A stretch of DNA of 21,429 nt from a virus. Position 1 is the first letter of the stretch, and every line of letters begins with the position of its first letter. Both the position numbers and the translations under genes were made by a program. A model generated the notes under the pieces. The model was given only the letters and a program-made list of their open reading frames with translations, did no database searches and was not told the origin of the DNA. Positions 1 through 7,867 of the stretch are shown piece by piece. The stretch spans positions 1 to 21,429 of IMG/VR virus record IMGVR_UViG_3300020450_000115. One strand, 5' to 3'.

Positions 1-1125
1 GAATTTGCTTTTGTTCCCAATCACATCGCTGAGTCTTTCTTTGCTAGTGTTTATCCTACTATTACTTCTGGTAAAAGTACAAAAGTAATAATGGTATCTA
101 CCCCTCATGGGATGAACCATTTTTATAGGTATTGGCATGATGCTGAGAAAGGAAAGAATGAATATGTTCCAACTGATGTTCATTGGTCTGAAGTTCCTGG
201 TAGAGATGAAGTATGGAAAGAACAAACCATTGCAAACACATCTGAACAACAATTTAAAATTGAGTTTGAATGTGAGTTCTTAGGATCTGTTGATACTCTT
301 ATTGCACCAAGTAAATTAAGATCCTTAGTATATCAAACACCAGATAAAACAAGTGCTGGATTGGATGTATATGTTGATCCACAAAAAGGACATGATTATG
401 CAATTACAGTGGATGTTGCAAGAGGAGTTGGAAAAGATTATTCTGCATTTGTGGTAATTGATATTACAGAGTTTCCTCATTCAGTAGTAGCAAAGTATAG
501 AAATAATGATATCAAACCGATGTTGTTTCCCAATATTATTAATGATGTAGGAAAAAGTTATAATGATGCTTTTATTTTATGTGAGGTAAATGATGTTGGA
601 GATCAAGTAGCATCGATTCTTAATTTTGACTTAGAATATAAAAACTTATTAATGACTTCGATGAGAGGGAGAGCAGGTCAAGTAATTGGACAAGGATTCT
701 CAGGCAAAAAAACTCAATTAGGAGTCAAGATGTCAAAAACTGTTAAGAAGGTTGGTGCTCTTAACTTAAAAACATTAGTTGAAGAAGATAAACTTTTAAT
801 GTGTGATTATGACATAATGAGTGAACTTACTACGTTTATTCAAAAAAGTAATTCATTTGAAGCAGAGGAGGGATGTAATGATGATTTGGCAATGTGTCTT
901 GTCATATATGCATGGTTAGTTGCACAAGATTATTTTAAAGAACTTACTGATCAGGATGTAAGAAAAAGATTATATGATGAACAAAAGAATCAAATAGAAC
1001 AAGATATGGCTCCATTTGGATTTATGTCTGATGGATTAGATGAAGGAAGTTTTGTAGATGCTGATGGAGACATGTGGCATACAGATGAGTATGGAGATCG
1101 TTCATATATGTGGGAGTACATGTAA
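1..1125 (+). CDS. 17: Large terminase subunit gp17, C-terminal part (partial)
   Basis: The reading frame is open from base 1, so the gene begins outside the window; 374 C-terminal residues are present. Terminase cuts concatemeric DNA and pumps it into the prohead through the portal. The visible part holds the end of the ATPase region (EFAFVPNHIAESFFAS and STPHGMNHFY, like T4 gp17 DEFAFIPN and TTPNGLNHFY) and the RNase H-like nuclease domain. Likely catalytic acids are the Asp of TVDVARGVGKDYSAF (about base 412), the Glu of CEVNDVGDQ and the Asp pair of CNDDLAMCL. The Walker A and B motifs are upstream of the window. The tail is acidic, ending near WHTDEYGDRSYMWEYM. Tail sheath, tube and portal genes follow, as in T4. 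The nuclease-domain match makes this call very secure. Confidence 0.96.
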   Translation, partial: EFAFVPNHIAESFFASVYPTITSGKSTKVIMVSTPHGMNHFYRYWHDAEKGKNEYVPTDVHWSEVPGRDEVWKEQTIANTSEQQFKIEFECEFLGSVDTLIAPSKLRSLVYQTPDKTSAGLDVYVDPQKGHDYAITVDVARGVGKDYSAFVVIDITEFPHSVVAKYRNNDIKPMLFPNIINDVGKSYNDAFILCEVNDVGDQVASILNFDLEYKNLLMTSMRGRAGQVIGQGFSGKKTQLGVKMSKTVKKVGALNLKTLVEEDKLLMCDYDIMSELTTFIQKSNSFEAEEGCNDDLAMCLVIYAWLVAQDYFKELTDQDVRKRLYDEQKNQIEQDMAPFGFMSDGLDEGSFVDADGDMWHTDEYGDRSYMWEYM

Positions 1126-1178
1126 TAGTGTTCATGCATTGTTCATAGCATTTTCTCTCTATGTAAATGCAGTAAATA

Positions 1179-1185
1179 ATAAATA
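1179..1185 (+). promoter_or_regulatory. T4-type late promoter box upstream of gp18
   Basis: ATAAATA lies 31 bases before the sheath start codon in the only gap between genes 17 and 18. It resembles the T4 late box TATAAATA, which is read by polymerase carrying gp55. No -35 element is expected for this class. Confidence 0.6.
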
Positions 1186-1216
1186 ATTTCTAGATAACTG
1201 AGATTCGGGAAAACAC

Positions 1217-3487
1217 ATGGCAACTCCACAATTATCTCCTGGAGTACTGGTAAGGGAGGTTGACCTAACAGTAGGAAGAGCAGAGAATGTACTAGATAAC
1301 ATTGGTGCAATCGCTGGTCCTTTTGTTCAAGGACCTGTTAATGAACCAACAGATATTGCAACAGAACAAGATTTAATAAACGTATTTGGTAAACCACAAG
1401 ATGCTGATGCTCAATACGAGTATTGGATGACAGCATCTTCTTACCTAACTTATGGTGGAGTATTAAAGGTAGTTAGATCAGGTGGTGGACTACTATTCGG
1501 TAACGCTAACGCTGGTGTTGGTATTGCTTCCACCTCGATGACGGGAACAGGAAGAATTGATAATTACGACGATTATATAACTAATCATTCAGAATCAACT
1601 AACTTCTCATATGCTGCTAAGAATCCAGGTTCTTGGGCAAATGGATTAAAAGTTTGCTTTATTGACGACTTTGCTGATCAGGTTATTGGTGTTAACACTA
1701 CCAACCTTGCAGGTTTTGGTGCTACTGTTGGTGCTGCTGTTACCGCTTCTATTGGTGGATTCACTGTTGCTGGTGTTGGTACTGCTAACGCATTCAATGG
1801 TTTCCTAAGAGCAATCGTTACAGGTGTTTCAACTGATACTACTAACGGAGAAAATAGTACAGTTGATGTTAAAATTGTTTGCCGTATAGAAACTGTCGGT
1901 GGTGGATCAACCATTACTAAGATTGATTATGCGGAAGGAAATGTAGGTTCTGCATTTACCACAGGATCTGTTGTATTCTTCAGTGGAGCAGATGGTCTTT
2001 CCAGAAATAATGCTGGTGCAGGAATGACACTTAGCGACTCTGCTAGTGGTAGTGGAACAGGTATTCAAGATTGGTATAACAGTCAGAATCTAAGTATTAC
2101 TAATTCCAACATTAGTTGGAGGTCAATTGCTGCAAGACCTGTAACTAGCGGATATGCCAGAAACAGGAACTCAAAAGGTGATGGACTTCACATTGTAGTT
2201 GTTGATGATGACGGAAGAGTAACTGGTATTAAGGGTAATGTTTTAGAGACATTCCTTAACCTTTCAAAAGGAAAGGATACAGTTTCTGATACTAATGCTC
2301 CTCAAAAGACATTCTACGAATCATTTATTGCTGATAATTCAGCGTTTGTTTATGCAGGTGGTAATCCTGGTGAAACTGCTGATACTTTCCATAATACCAC
2401 ACCAGTCGCAACTGGTTTCGCAACTGCAACAACTGCAATCGCAACAAACGATGGTACATGGGGTCTAGATGTTCAAGGAGTTACATTCAACGCAGTCGGT
2501 AATGTTGGTTACAAGTTAATCAATGGTAATGACTACTCTGCTTCTGTTAATTTAGGTGCAGGAACAACACAAGGTGGATTCAATGCTTCTCTTGGAGACT
2601 TGATGACAGCATATGAAGAGTTTGATAATAAAGATAATGTTGCTGTTGACTTCCTTATCATGGGTCCAGGCTGTTCTACTAAGGCAGAATCACAGGCAAA
2701 AGCGAATAAACTAATTTCTATCGCAGAAGGTAGAAAGGATTGTGTTGCTACTATTGGAGCACATAGAGCAGATCTTGTTGGTATTACTAACAGCACTACT
2801 CAAACTAATAACTTAGTTGATTTCTTCAGTGCGTTAAGTTCTTCTTCTTACTGTGTATTCGATAGTGGATACAAGTACATGTTTGATAGATTCAATAATA
2901 AGTTCCGTTACATTCCATGTAATGGTGACATTGCTGGTCTAATGTGCAGAACTGCAATCGAATCATTCCCTTGGTTCTCACCTGCAGGACAACAACGTGG
3001 TATTCTTAACAATGCTGTTAAACTAGCATACAACCCAACAAAAGCACAGAGAGATATTCTTTATCCACAAAGAGTTAACTCTGTAATTACACAACCAGGA
3101 ACAGGAACACTTCTATTCGGAGATAAGACTGGACTTGCATTTGCTTCTGCCTTTGACAGAATTAATGTTCGTCGTCTGTTCCTAACGATTGAGCAAGCAC
3201 TTGAAAGTGCAGCAGAGGCTCAACTCTTTGAACTCAACGATGAATTAACACGGGCAAACTTCCGTAATATCGTTGAACCATTCTTACGTGATGTTCAGGC
3301 AAAGAGAGGACTCTTCGGATTCCTAGTTATTTGTGATACCACGAATAACACTCCTGATGTTATAGACAATAATGAGTTCCGTGCAGACATCTTCCTGAAA
3401 CCTGCCAAGTCAATCAACTACGTTACACTAACCTTCGTTGCTACACGTACTGGTGTTAGTTTTGAAGAAGTAGCGGGTAGAGTTTAA
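1217..3487 (+). CDS. 18: Tail sheath protein gp18
   Basis: This is the contractile sheath subunit that surrounds the tail tube and shortens to drive the tube through the host envelope. It has 756 residues against 659 in T4. The N-terminus (LSPGVLVREVDLT) and the C-terminal polymerising domain (INVRRLFLTIEQALE, then ANFRNIVEPFLRDVQAKRG, ending FVATRTGVSFEEV) are typical of the sheath family. The middle, about residues 90-330, is Gly/Ala/Thr/Ser-rich and probably forms the variable outward-facing domains and most of the extra length. The start at 1217 is preceded by GGGAAAACAC rather than a strong Shine-Dalgarno. The gene follows a late box and precedes the tube gene, the classical sheath-tube pair. 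Codons are richer in C-ending forms (TTC, AAC, TAC) than in the replication genes, consistent with high expression. Confidence 0.96.
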   Translation: MATPQLSPGVLVREVDLTVGRAENVLDNIGAIAGPFVQGPVNEPTDIATEQDLINVFGKPQDADAQYEYWMTASSYLTYGGVLKVVRSGGGLLFGNANAGVGIASTSMTGTGRIDNYDDYITNHSESTNFSYAAKNPGSWANGLKVCFIDDFADQVIGVNTTNLAGFGATVGAAVTASIGGFTVAGVGTANAFNGFLRAIVTGVSTDTTNGENSTVDVKIVCRIETVGGGSTITKIDYAEGNVGSAFTTGSVVFFSGADGLSRNNAGAGMTLSDSASGSGTGIQDWYNSQNLSITNSNISWRSIAARPVTSGYARNRNSKGDGLHIVVVDDDGRVTGIKGNVLETFLNLSKGKDTVSDTNAPQKTFYESFIADNSAFVYAGGNPGETADTFHNTTPVATGFATATTAIATNDGTWGLDVQGVTFNAVGNVGYKLINGNDYSASVNLGAGTTQGGFNASLGDLMTAYEEFDNKDNVAVDFLIMGPGCSTKAESQAKANKLISIAEGRKDCVATIGAHRADLVGITNSTTQTNNLVDFFSALSSSSYCVFDSGYKYMFDRFNNKFRYIPCNGDIAGLMCRTAIESFPWFSPAGQQRGILNNAVKLAYNPTKAQRDILYPQRVNSVITQPGTGTLLFGDKTGLAFASAFDRINVRRLFLTIEQALESAAEAQLFELNDELTRANFRNIVEPFLRDVQAKRGLFGFLVICDTTNNTPDVIDNNEFRADIFLKPAKSINYVTLTFVATRTGVSFEEVAGRV

Positions 3488-3496
3488 CTTAATATT

Positions 3497-3503
3497 CTAA
3501 ATA
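3497..3503 (+). promoter_or_regulatory. T4-type late promoter box upstream of gp19
   Basis: CTAAATA sits in the 38-base gap between sheath and tube genes, 22 bases before the start codon. CTAAATA is the cyanophage-like variant of the T4 late box. It gives the abundant tube protein its own late transcript in addition to read-through from gp18. Confidence 0.6.
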
Positions 3504-3525
3504 ACATACAGGAGGATTACCTAAA

Positions 3526-4128
3526 ATGCCATTAAGAACCATTTCCCAATTTAAAACCGCCCTTGCTGGTGGTGGTGTAAGACCTAATCTATTTGAAGTA
3601 CGAATGGATGCCTCAAACTTAACAGAGTTTATGGGTGGGGTTCCAGCAGATAACTTTGCATTTATGTGCAAAGCTGCTAATTTACCTGCTCAAAATGTAG
3701 CATCAATCGATGTTCCATTTAGAGGTCGTACATTCAAAGTTGCGGGTGACAGAACCATTGACAACTGGACTGTTACAGTTATCAATGATGAGAACTTCGC
3801 AATAAGAAATGCGATGGAAAGATGGTCTCAATCTATCATAGATAATGCTACTAACCAAGGACAAGTAGATCCAAATAATTACATGTCTCAGGCTGATGTA
3901 TTCCAATACAGTAGGCAGAAAGGCGATGGCGACAATGTAGGTGTTTTAAAAACATATAGATTCGTTGATATATTCCCAGTGACTGTTAGCGATATTGCTC
4001 TATCATATGATAGTGGTGATACAATTGAAGAATTCGATGTAGAATTCGCAGTTAATAATATTGAAATAGTTGGTTTAAATGGTGGTGGACAAGTAGGAGA
4101 AGAACAGACAGTTTCTTCTGATGCTTAA
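3526..4128 (+). CDS. 19: Tail tube protein gp19
   Basis: This is the subunit of the inner tail tube, the channel for DNA delivery. It has 200 residues; T4 gp19 has 163. It shows the family pattern: an N-terminal strand (RPNLFEVRMD), the conserved loop FMCKAANLPAQNV, then FKVAGDRTIDNWTVTVINDENF and a helix ending AMERWSQ. The start is set by a strong Shine-Dalgarno, AGGAGG at 3510-3515, ten bases before the ATG. The C-terminus (GGGQVGEEQTVSSDA) is a flexible tail. Its position directly after the sheath gene is the universal order. A second, diverged member of the same fold is encoded at 11175. Confidence 0.94.
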   Translation: MPLRTISQFKTALAGGGVRPNLFEVRMDASNLTEFMGGVPADNFAFMCKAANLPAQNVASIDVPFRGRTFKVAGDRTIDNWTVTVINDENFAIRNAMERWSQSIIDNATNQGQVDPNNYMSQADVFQYSRQKGDGDNVGVLKTYRFVDIFPVTVSDIALSYDSGDTIEEFDVEFAVNNIEIVGLNGGGQVGEEQTVSSDA

Positions 4129-4148
4129 TTTAACTATATTGTGCTATA

Positions 4149-4155
4149 CTAAATA
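4149..4155 (+). promoter_or_regulatory. T4-type late promoter box upstream of gp20
   Basis: CTAAATA lies in the 57-base gap before the portal gene, 30 bases upstream of its ATG. It matches the box before gp19 exactly. Confidence 0.6.
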
Positions 4156-4185
4156 GTAATAGTTAATTAGACTCAGTTCTAAATT

Positions 4186-5874
4186 ATGGCAAAATTATTT
4201 GGGTTCTCTATTGAGAACGCTGACACATTACCAAAGGATGCCGTTTCCCCCGTACCGCCTAATGATGCGGATGGGGTAGAGCATTATATGAGCAGTGGAT
4301 TTTTCGGATCCTATGTTGATATTGAAGGTGTATACAGAACAGAGTTTGAATTAATTAAAAGATATCGTGAGATGGCATTACACCCTGAGTGTGATAGTGC
4401 TATCGAGGACATTGTTAATGAAGCAATTGTCGCAGATACTCATGATTCTCCTGTTGAGATTGAACTCTCTAATCTTAATGCTAGTGATGGTATTAAGAAA
4501 AAACTTAGAGCTGAATTTAAATATATTAAAGAACTATTAGATTTTGATGCAAAAGCACATGAGATCTATAGGAATTGGTATATTGATGGGAGACTTTATT
4601 ACCATAAGATGATTGATTTAAAAAATCCTCAAAATGGTATTGAAGAATTACGTTATATTGACGCAATGAAAATGCGTTACGTTCGTAAACAGAAGAAGAA
4701 AGAATCAGATAAGTACAAACAATACGTACCAAAAAGTGATAATCCAGAAGATTTTGAGTTTCCTGAATTAGACGAATTCTTTATTTACAGTCCTAAACAA
4801 TCATATCCTGTTGGAAGTCCAGCAGCTATGGGTGGTATGGGTGGAATAAAGATGACAAAGGAATCAATTGCTTATTGTACATCAGGATTAGTAGATAGAA
4901 ATAAAGGATCAGTCCTTTCTTATCTACATAAATCAATCAAATCTCTCAATCAACTTAGGATGATTGAAGATAGTTTAGTTATATACAGATTATCAAGAGC
5001 ACCAGAAAGAAGAATTTTCTATATTGATGTCGGAAACTTACCAAAGGTAAAGGCAGAGCAATATCTCCGTGACGTAATGATGAGATATCGGAATAAACTT
5101 GTCTACAATGCCGATACAGGAGAAGTGAAAGATGACAAGAAGTACATGGCAATGCTTGAAGATTTCTGGCTCCCTAGAAGGGAAGGAGGTCGTGGTACTG
5201 AAATTTCTACTCTTCCAGGAGGTCAAAACCTTGGAGAGATCACGGATATTGAGTACTTCAAAAAGAAATTATATAGGTCGCTCAATGTACCCCCATCAAG
5301 AATGGACGGAGAAGGAGGATTCAACTTGGGAAGATCCTCTGAGATATTGAGAGATGAGGTTAAATTTAGTAAGTTTGTCGCACGTTTAAGAAAAAGATTC
5401 TCTACCTTATTCAACGATCTTCTTAAAACTCAGTGTTTACTTAAGAATATCTGTACCCCAGAAGATTGGGAAATAATGAGTGAGCATATACAATATGACT
5501 TCTTATATGACAATCATTTTGCAGAATTAAAAGAGGCAGAGTTATTAAATGAAAGATTGACAATGGTTGCTGCTGCTGAACCATATCTTGGAAAGTATTT
5601 TTCACAAGATTATCTAAGACGCAAGATCCTTCGTCAAACTGATGAAGAAATTCTGGAACAGGATAAACTTATGAAGAAAGAGATTAAGGATGGTACTATT
5701 CCTGATCCCGACGAAATGATGATTGATCCTCAAACTGGACAACCATTGCCAGCGAATATGGATTTGGGTCAACCAGTTATGGAACCTGATGTTAATTTAC
5801 GTGGAACAGATGTAAATGCAGATACAATGGAACAAGAAGCAGACATAGTTAAACCTCGTGGTGGAGAAATCTAG
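4186..5874 (+). CDS. 20: Portal vertex protein gp20
   Basis: The portal forms the dodecameric ring at one capsid vertex through which terminase packs DNA and to which the tail joins; in T4 it also initiates prohead assembly. It has 562 residues (T4: 524). Recognisable T4-portal segments include YREMALHPECDSAIEDIVNE near residue 60, LSRAPERRIFYIDVGNLPK near 270, FWLPRREGGRGTEISTLPGG near 330 and LNVPPSRMDGEGGFNLGRS near 365. This stretch is the basis of the g20 marker used to survey marine cyanomyoviruses. The C-terminus is acidic and Pro/Asp-rich. The stop codon overlaps the GTG start of the next gene by one base (TAGTG), so the two are translationally coupled. Confidence 0.96.
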   Translation: MAKLFGFSIENADTLPKDAVSPVPPNDADGVEHYMSSGFFGSYVDIEGVYRTEFELIKRYREMALHPECDSAIEDIVNEAIVADTHDSPVEIELSNLNASDGIKKKLRAEFKYIKELLDFDAKAHEIYRNWYIDGRLYYHKMIDLKNPQNGIEELRYIDAMKMRYVRKQKKKESDKYKQYVPKSDNPEDFEFPELDEFFIYSPKQSYPVGSPAAMGGMGGIKMTKESIAYCTSGLVDRNKGSVLSYLHKSIKSLNQLRMIEDSLVIYRLSRAPERRIFYIDVGNLPKVKAEQYLRDVMMRYRNKLVYNADTGEVKDDKKYMAMLEDFWLPRREGGRGTEISTLPGGQNLGEITDIEYFKKKLYRSLNVPPSRMDGEGGFNLGRSSEILRDEVKFSKFVARLRKRFSTLFNDLLKTQCLLKNICTPEDWEIMSEHIQYDFLYDNHFAELKEAELLNERLTMVAAAEPYLGKYFSQDYLRRKILRQTDEEILEQDKLMKKEIKDGTIPDPDEMMIDPQTGQPLPANMDLGQPVMEPDVNLRGTDVNADTMEQEADIVKPRGGEI

Positions 5875-6164
5875 TGTCTATCGGAGGAAAGAAAGACGAT
5901 TATGATTTTTGTAAACATGAAGATGATTTAGATTGGTGGGCTGAACAACGCATGAATATAAGAGAAGTGAGAATGATTTATAGTTCTCTATCTCATTACC
6001 AATCTAATTGGGAAAAATATAATGCTGGTAGACCACCAGAAGAGATGGAATTCCTTAATTGGTATAAAAGAAAATTATTTTCTATGATCTCAGACTACAA
6101 CTTCACACATCATGAAGTGGAAGAGATAAGAGATGATACTACCCCTAGTGGTGGGGATACATAA
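5874..6164 (+). CDS. Conserved-looking small protein after portal, unknown
   Basis: This is a 96-residue protein with a GTG start that overlaps the portal stop by one base; GGAGA at 5863-5867 is its ribosome site. No in-frame ATG occurs before residue 27. It is rich in Trp, Tyr and charged residues (LDWWAEQRMNIREVRMIYSS, then MEFLNWYKRKLFSMISDYNF) and looks helical and soluble, with no membrane segment. It sits where T4 places the small prohead-core genes 67 and 68, so a head-assembly role is plausible by position only. I do not recognise a family. Its stop lies inside a late box serving the next gene. Confidence 0.85.
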   Translation: MSIGGKKDDYDFCKHEDDLDWWAEQRMNIREVRMIYSSLSHYQSNWEKYNAGRPPEEMEFLNWYKRKLFSMISDYNFTHHEVEEIRDDTTPSGGDT

Positions 6165-6167
6165 ATA
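6161..6167 (+). promoter_or_regulatory. T4-type late promoter box upstream of gp67-like gene
   Basis: ATAAATA overlaps the TAA stop of the preceding gene (6162-6164) and lies 23 bases before the next ATG. Spacing and sequence match the other late boxes in the window. Confidence 0.55.
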
Positions 6168-6190
6168 TTAACGATTACTCACAAATTACA

Positions 6191-6481
6191 ATGCCTGATA
6201 CTGAAACTGAATTGAATTCATCTGAGATTGCACAAGACGTACAATCAGAATTAATGGATATGATTATTGCTGATGAGTCCCCTGCGACCATTAGTGATAA
6301 GATTAAAGATATGCTTTTTACCAAATCAGCAGACAGAGTAGATAACTTACGTCCTGATGTAGCTGCTAATACTTTTGGAGATGATGAAGTCGCTGCTGCT
6401 GCTGTTGCTGATGCTGCTGCCCATATTAGTGGTGAAGTTGCTGCACAAGCAGATATAGAAGAAGCACCTGCCGAAGAGTAA
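6191..6481 (+). CDS. Prohead core protein, gp67-like (probable)
   Basis: This is a 96-residue acidic protein. T4 gp67, an 80-residue internal prohead-core protein, pairs a short helical N-terminal half (about LVAARKLFAEAMAARTIDLI, then an EKIAIARNF-type segment) with an acidic tail. Here the same layout appears: ISDKIKDMLFTKSADRVDNL, then RPDVAANTFGDDE, then a tail of Ala, Asp and Glu (AAAAVADAAAH, QADIEEAPAEE). The match rests on architecture, size and the portal-to-protease position rather than high identity. If correct, it helps shape the scaffold core and is cut up by gp21 during maturation. It carries its own upstream late box. Confidence 0.6.
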   Translation: MPDTETELNSSEIAQDVQSELMDMIIADESPATISDKIKDMLFTKSADRVDNLRPDVAANTFGDDEVAAAAVADAAAHISGEVAAQADIEEAPAEE

Positions 6482-6482
6482 T

Positions 6483-6490
6483 TATAAATA
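6483..6490 (+). promoter_or_regulatory. T4-type late promoter box (perfect TATAAATA)
   Basis: TATAAATA, identical to the T4 late consensus, lies in the 35-base gap before the gene at 6517, with 26 bases to its ATG. Confidence 0.68.
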
Positions 6491-6516
6491 AATAAGACAA
6501 TGAACTTTTATCTATA

Positions 6517-7146
6517 ATGGCATTTCTAGGAGTAGGAACTGGTTTTAATATAAACGCAGCATCCACAGCTACTCTTTCACCATGTATTGCTCAAAAGACA
6601 GAATATCTTAGAGTTAATACAGGAGTAGCGACAGTACATGTTGCTATTGGAACACTTCCAACAGCAGTTGTCACAGATACTGTTATTACTAACCAACAAC
6701 CAGAAATAATAAGTTTAGGAAAAGTAAGATCTCAACCTATTAATGCTGTTACTGTTCCATCAGCAGGTGATGGAGTTACTGGAATAGTAACTCTTACTGT
6801 TCCTGAGGGTTATGGAAATCAGTTTAGAGAAGGTAGTCTAATAGGATTACAAGTAAAAACAGGAACTGGTTCGACTGATAATCAAACTTATTGGAATTTG
6901 ACTAATCTTTATGTTTCAAGTGTTCAAATTCATCGAGTTAATACTGGCATCTCTGGAAATGGATTTACTGATAAGTTGACTGTTACAGGAGATTTAAAAA
7001 CTCAGAATGGTCAAACTGCTGGAATACAAACAGGATTGCTTACTGGTAATACCTTAGAAGCAAGAAGTGCATTTAAAATGAGTGCATTTAGTGGTGGGGT
7101 TGAAGGTCAAGTTTATGCTCAACAAATTCAAATTACTGGAGGTTGA
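6517..7146 (+). CDS. Putative structural protein between gp67-like gene and protease
   Basis: This is a 209-residue protein I cannot assign to a family. It is strongly beta-type: short alternating hydrophobic stretches rich in Thr, Val, Gly and Asn (ATVHVAIGTLPTAVVTDTVI, GIVTLTVPEGYGNQF, NLYVSSVQIHRVNTG), with no signal peptide or membrane segment. Composition and location, between portal/core genes and the prohead protease, suggest a virion or head-associated component, possibly surface decorating. That is inference. A perfect late box precedes it. It ends seven bases before gp21, and its last codons contain the gp21 ribosome site, so the two are probably co-translated. Confidence 0.8.
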   Translation: MAFLGVGTGFNINAASTATLSPCIAQKTEYLRVNTGVATVHVAIGTLPTAVVTDTVITNQQPEIISLGKVRSQPINAVTVPSAGDGVTGIVTLTVPEGYGNQFREGSLIGLQVKTGTGSTDNQTYWNLTNLYVSSVQIHRVNTGISGNGFTDKLTVTGDLKTQNGQTAGIQTGLLTGNTLEARSAFKMSAFSGGVEGQVYAQQIQITGG

Positions 7147-7152
7147 TTCCCG

Positions 7153-7806
7153 ATGAAACTCATTAGAGAAGAAATCGAAGACATTAAAATTCTTACTGAA
7201 TCAAGAAACGGTAAGAAGTCTTTGTATATTGAGGGAGTTTTCCTTCAAGGAAACATAAAGAACCGCAATGGTCGTATGTATCCAATGGAAACACTTCAAA
7301 AAGAAGTGGGCAGATACATTAAAGAACAAGTTTCTCAGGGGAGAGCAGTTGGAGAATTGGGTCATCCCGATAGTCCAACGGTGAATCTCGATAGAGTTTC
7401 TCATAAGATCATGTCTTTGAGAGAATCGGGATCTAACTTTATTGGTAAGGCAAAAATTCTTGAGTCTACACCAATGGGTAAGATTGCATCATCACTTTTA
7501 AGTGAAGGTGTAAAACTTGGCGTGTCCTCTCGTGGTATTGGTTCATTGAAACCAACCAAAGAAGGATTTAATGTTGTTAGTGATGACTTCATGTTAGCGA
7601 CTGCTGCTGACATTGTTGCAGATCCCTCTGCACCTGATGCTTTTGTTGAAGGTATCATGGAAGGTAAAGAATGGGTATGGGAAGGTAGTATCCTTCGTGA
7701 AAGAAAAGCAGAAGAACTCAAAAAGAGAGTTGATACACTTGTATCACAAAGAGCTCTCGAAGAGCATAAAATAAACTTGTTTGATGAGTTTATAAACTCA
7801 TTGTAA
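7153..7806 (+). CDS. 21: Prohead core maturation protease gp21
   Basis: This serine protease sits inside the prohead and cleaves scaffold, core and capsid proteins after (I/L)xE-type sites before DNA packaging. It has 217 residues against 212 in T4. T4-like segments run in order: SLYIEGVFLQGNIKNRNGRM (residues 23-42), VGELGHPDSPTVNLD with the probable catalytic His71, GVSSRGIGSL (123-132) with the probable nucleophile serine, and DIVADPSAPDAFVEG near 155. LTE at residues 14-16 and IRE at 4-6 fit the family's cleavage rule and could be self-processing sites. The start is supported by GGAGG at 7138-7142, within the end of the previous gene. There is no separate late box, so it relies on upstream transcripts. 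Confidence 0.95.
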   Translation: MKLIREEIEDIKILTESRNGKKSLYIEGVFLQGNIKNRNGRMYPMETLQKEVGRYIKEQVSQGRAVGELGHPDSPTVNLDRVSHKIMSLRESGSNFIGKAKILESTPMGKIASSLLSEGVKLGVSSRGIGSLKPTKEGFNVVSDDFMLATAADIVADPSAPDAFVEGIMEGKEWVWEGSILRERKAEELKKRVDTLVSQRALEEHKINLFDEFINSL

Positions 7807-7816
7807 ACAAAAACTT

Positions 7817-7824
7817 TATAAATA
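7817..7824 (+). promoter_or_regulatory. T4-type late promoter box (perfect TATAAATA) upstream of gp22
   Basis: TATAAATA lies in the 61-base gap between protease and scaffold genes, 43 bases before the gp22 ATG. It is the last clear late box before gp23 and probably drives gp22 and gp23 together. Confidence 0.68.
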
Positions 7825-7867
7825 AATATAGATTTTAACTAAAGATAGTACATCGGAGAAACTTCAA

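Noticed and set aside
1148-1170. GCATTT/AAATGC inverted repeat after the terminase gene as a terminator
   Set aside because: The stem has only six mostly weak pairs with an 11-base loop and no T-run follows.
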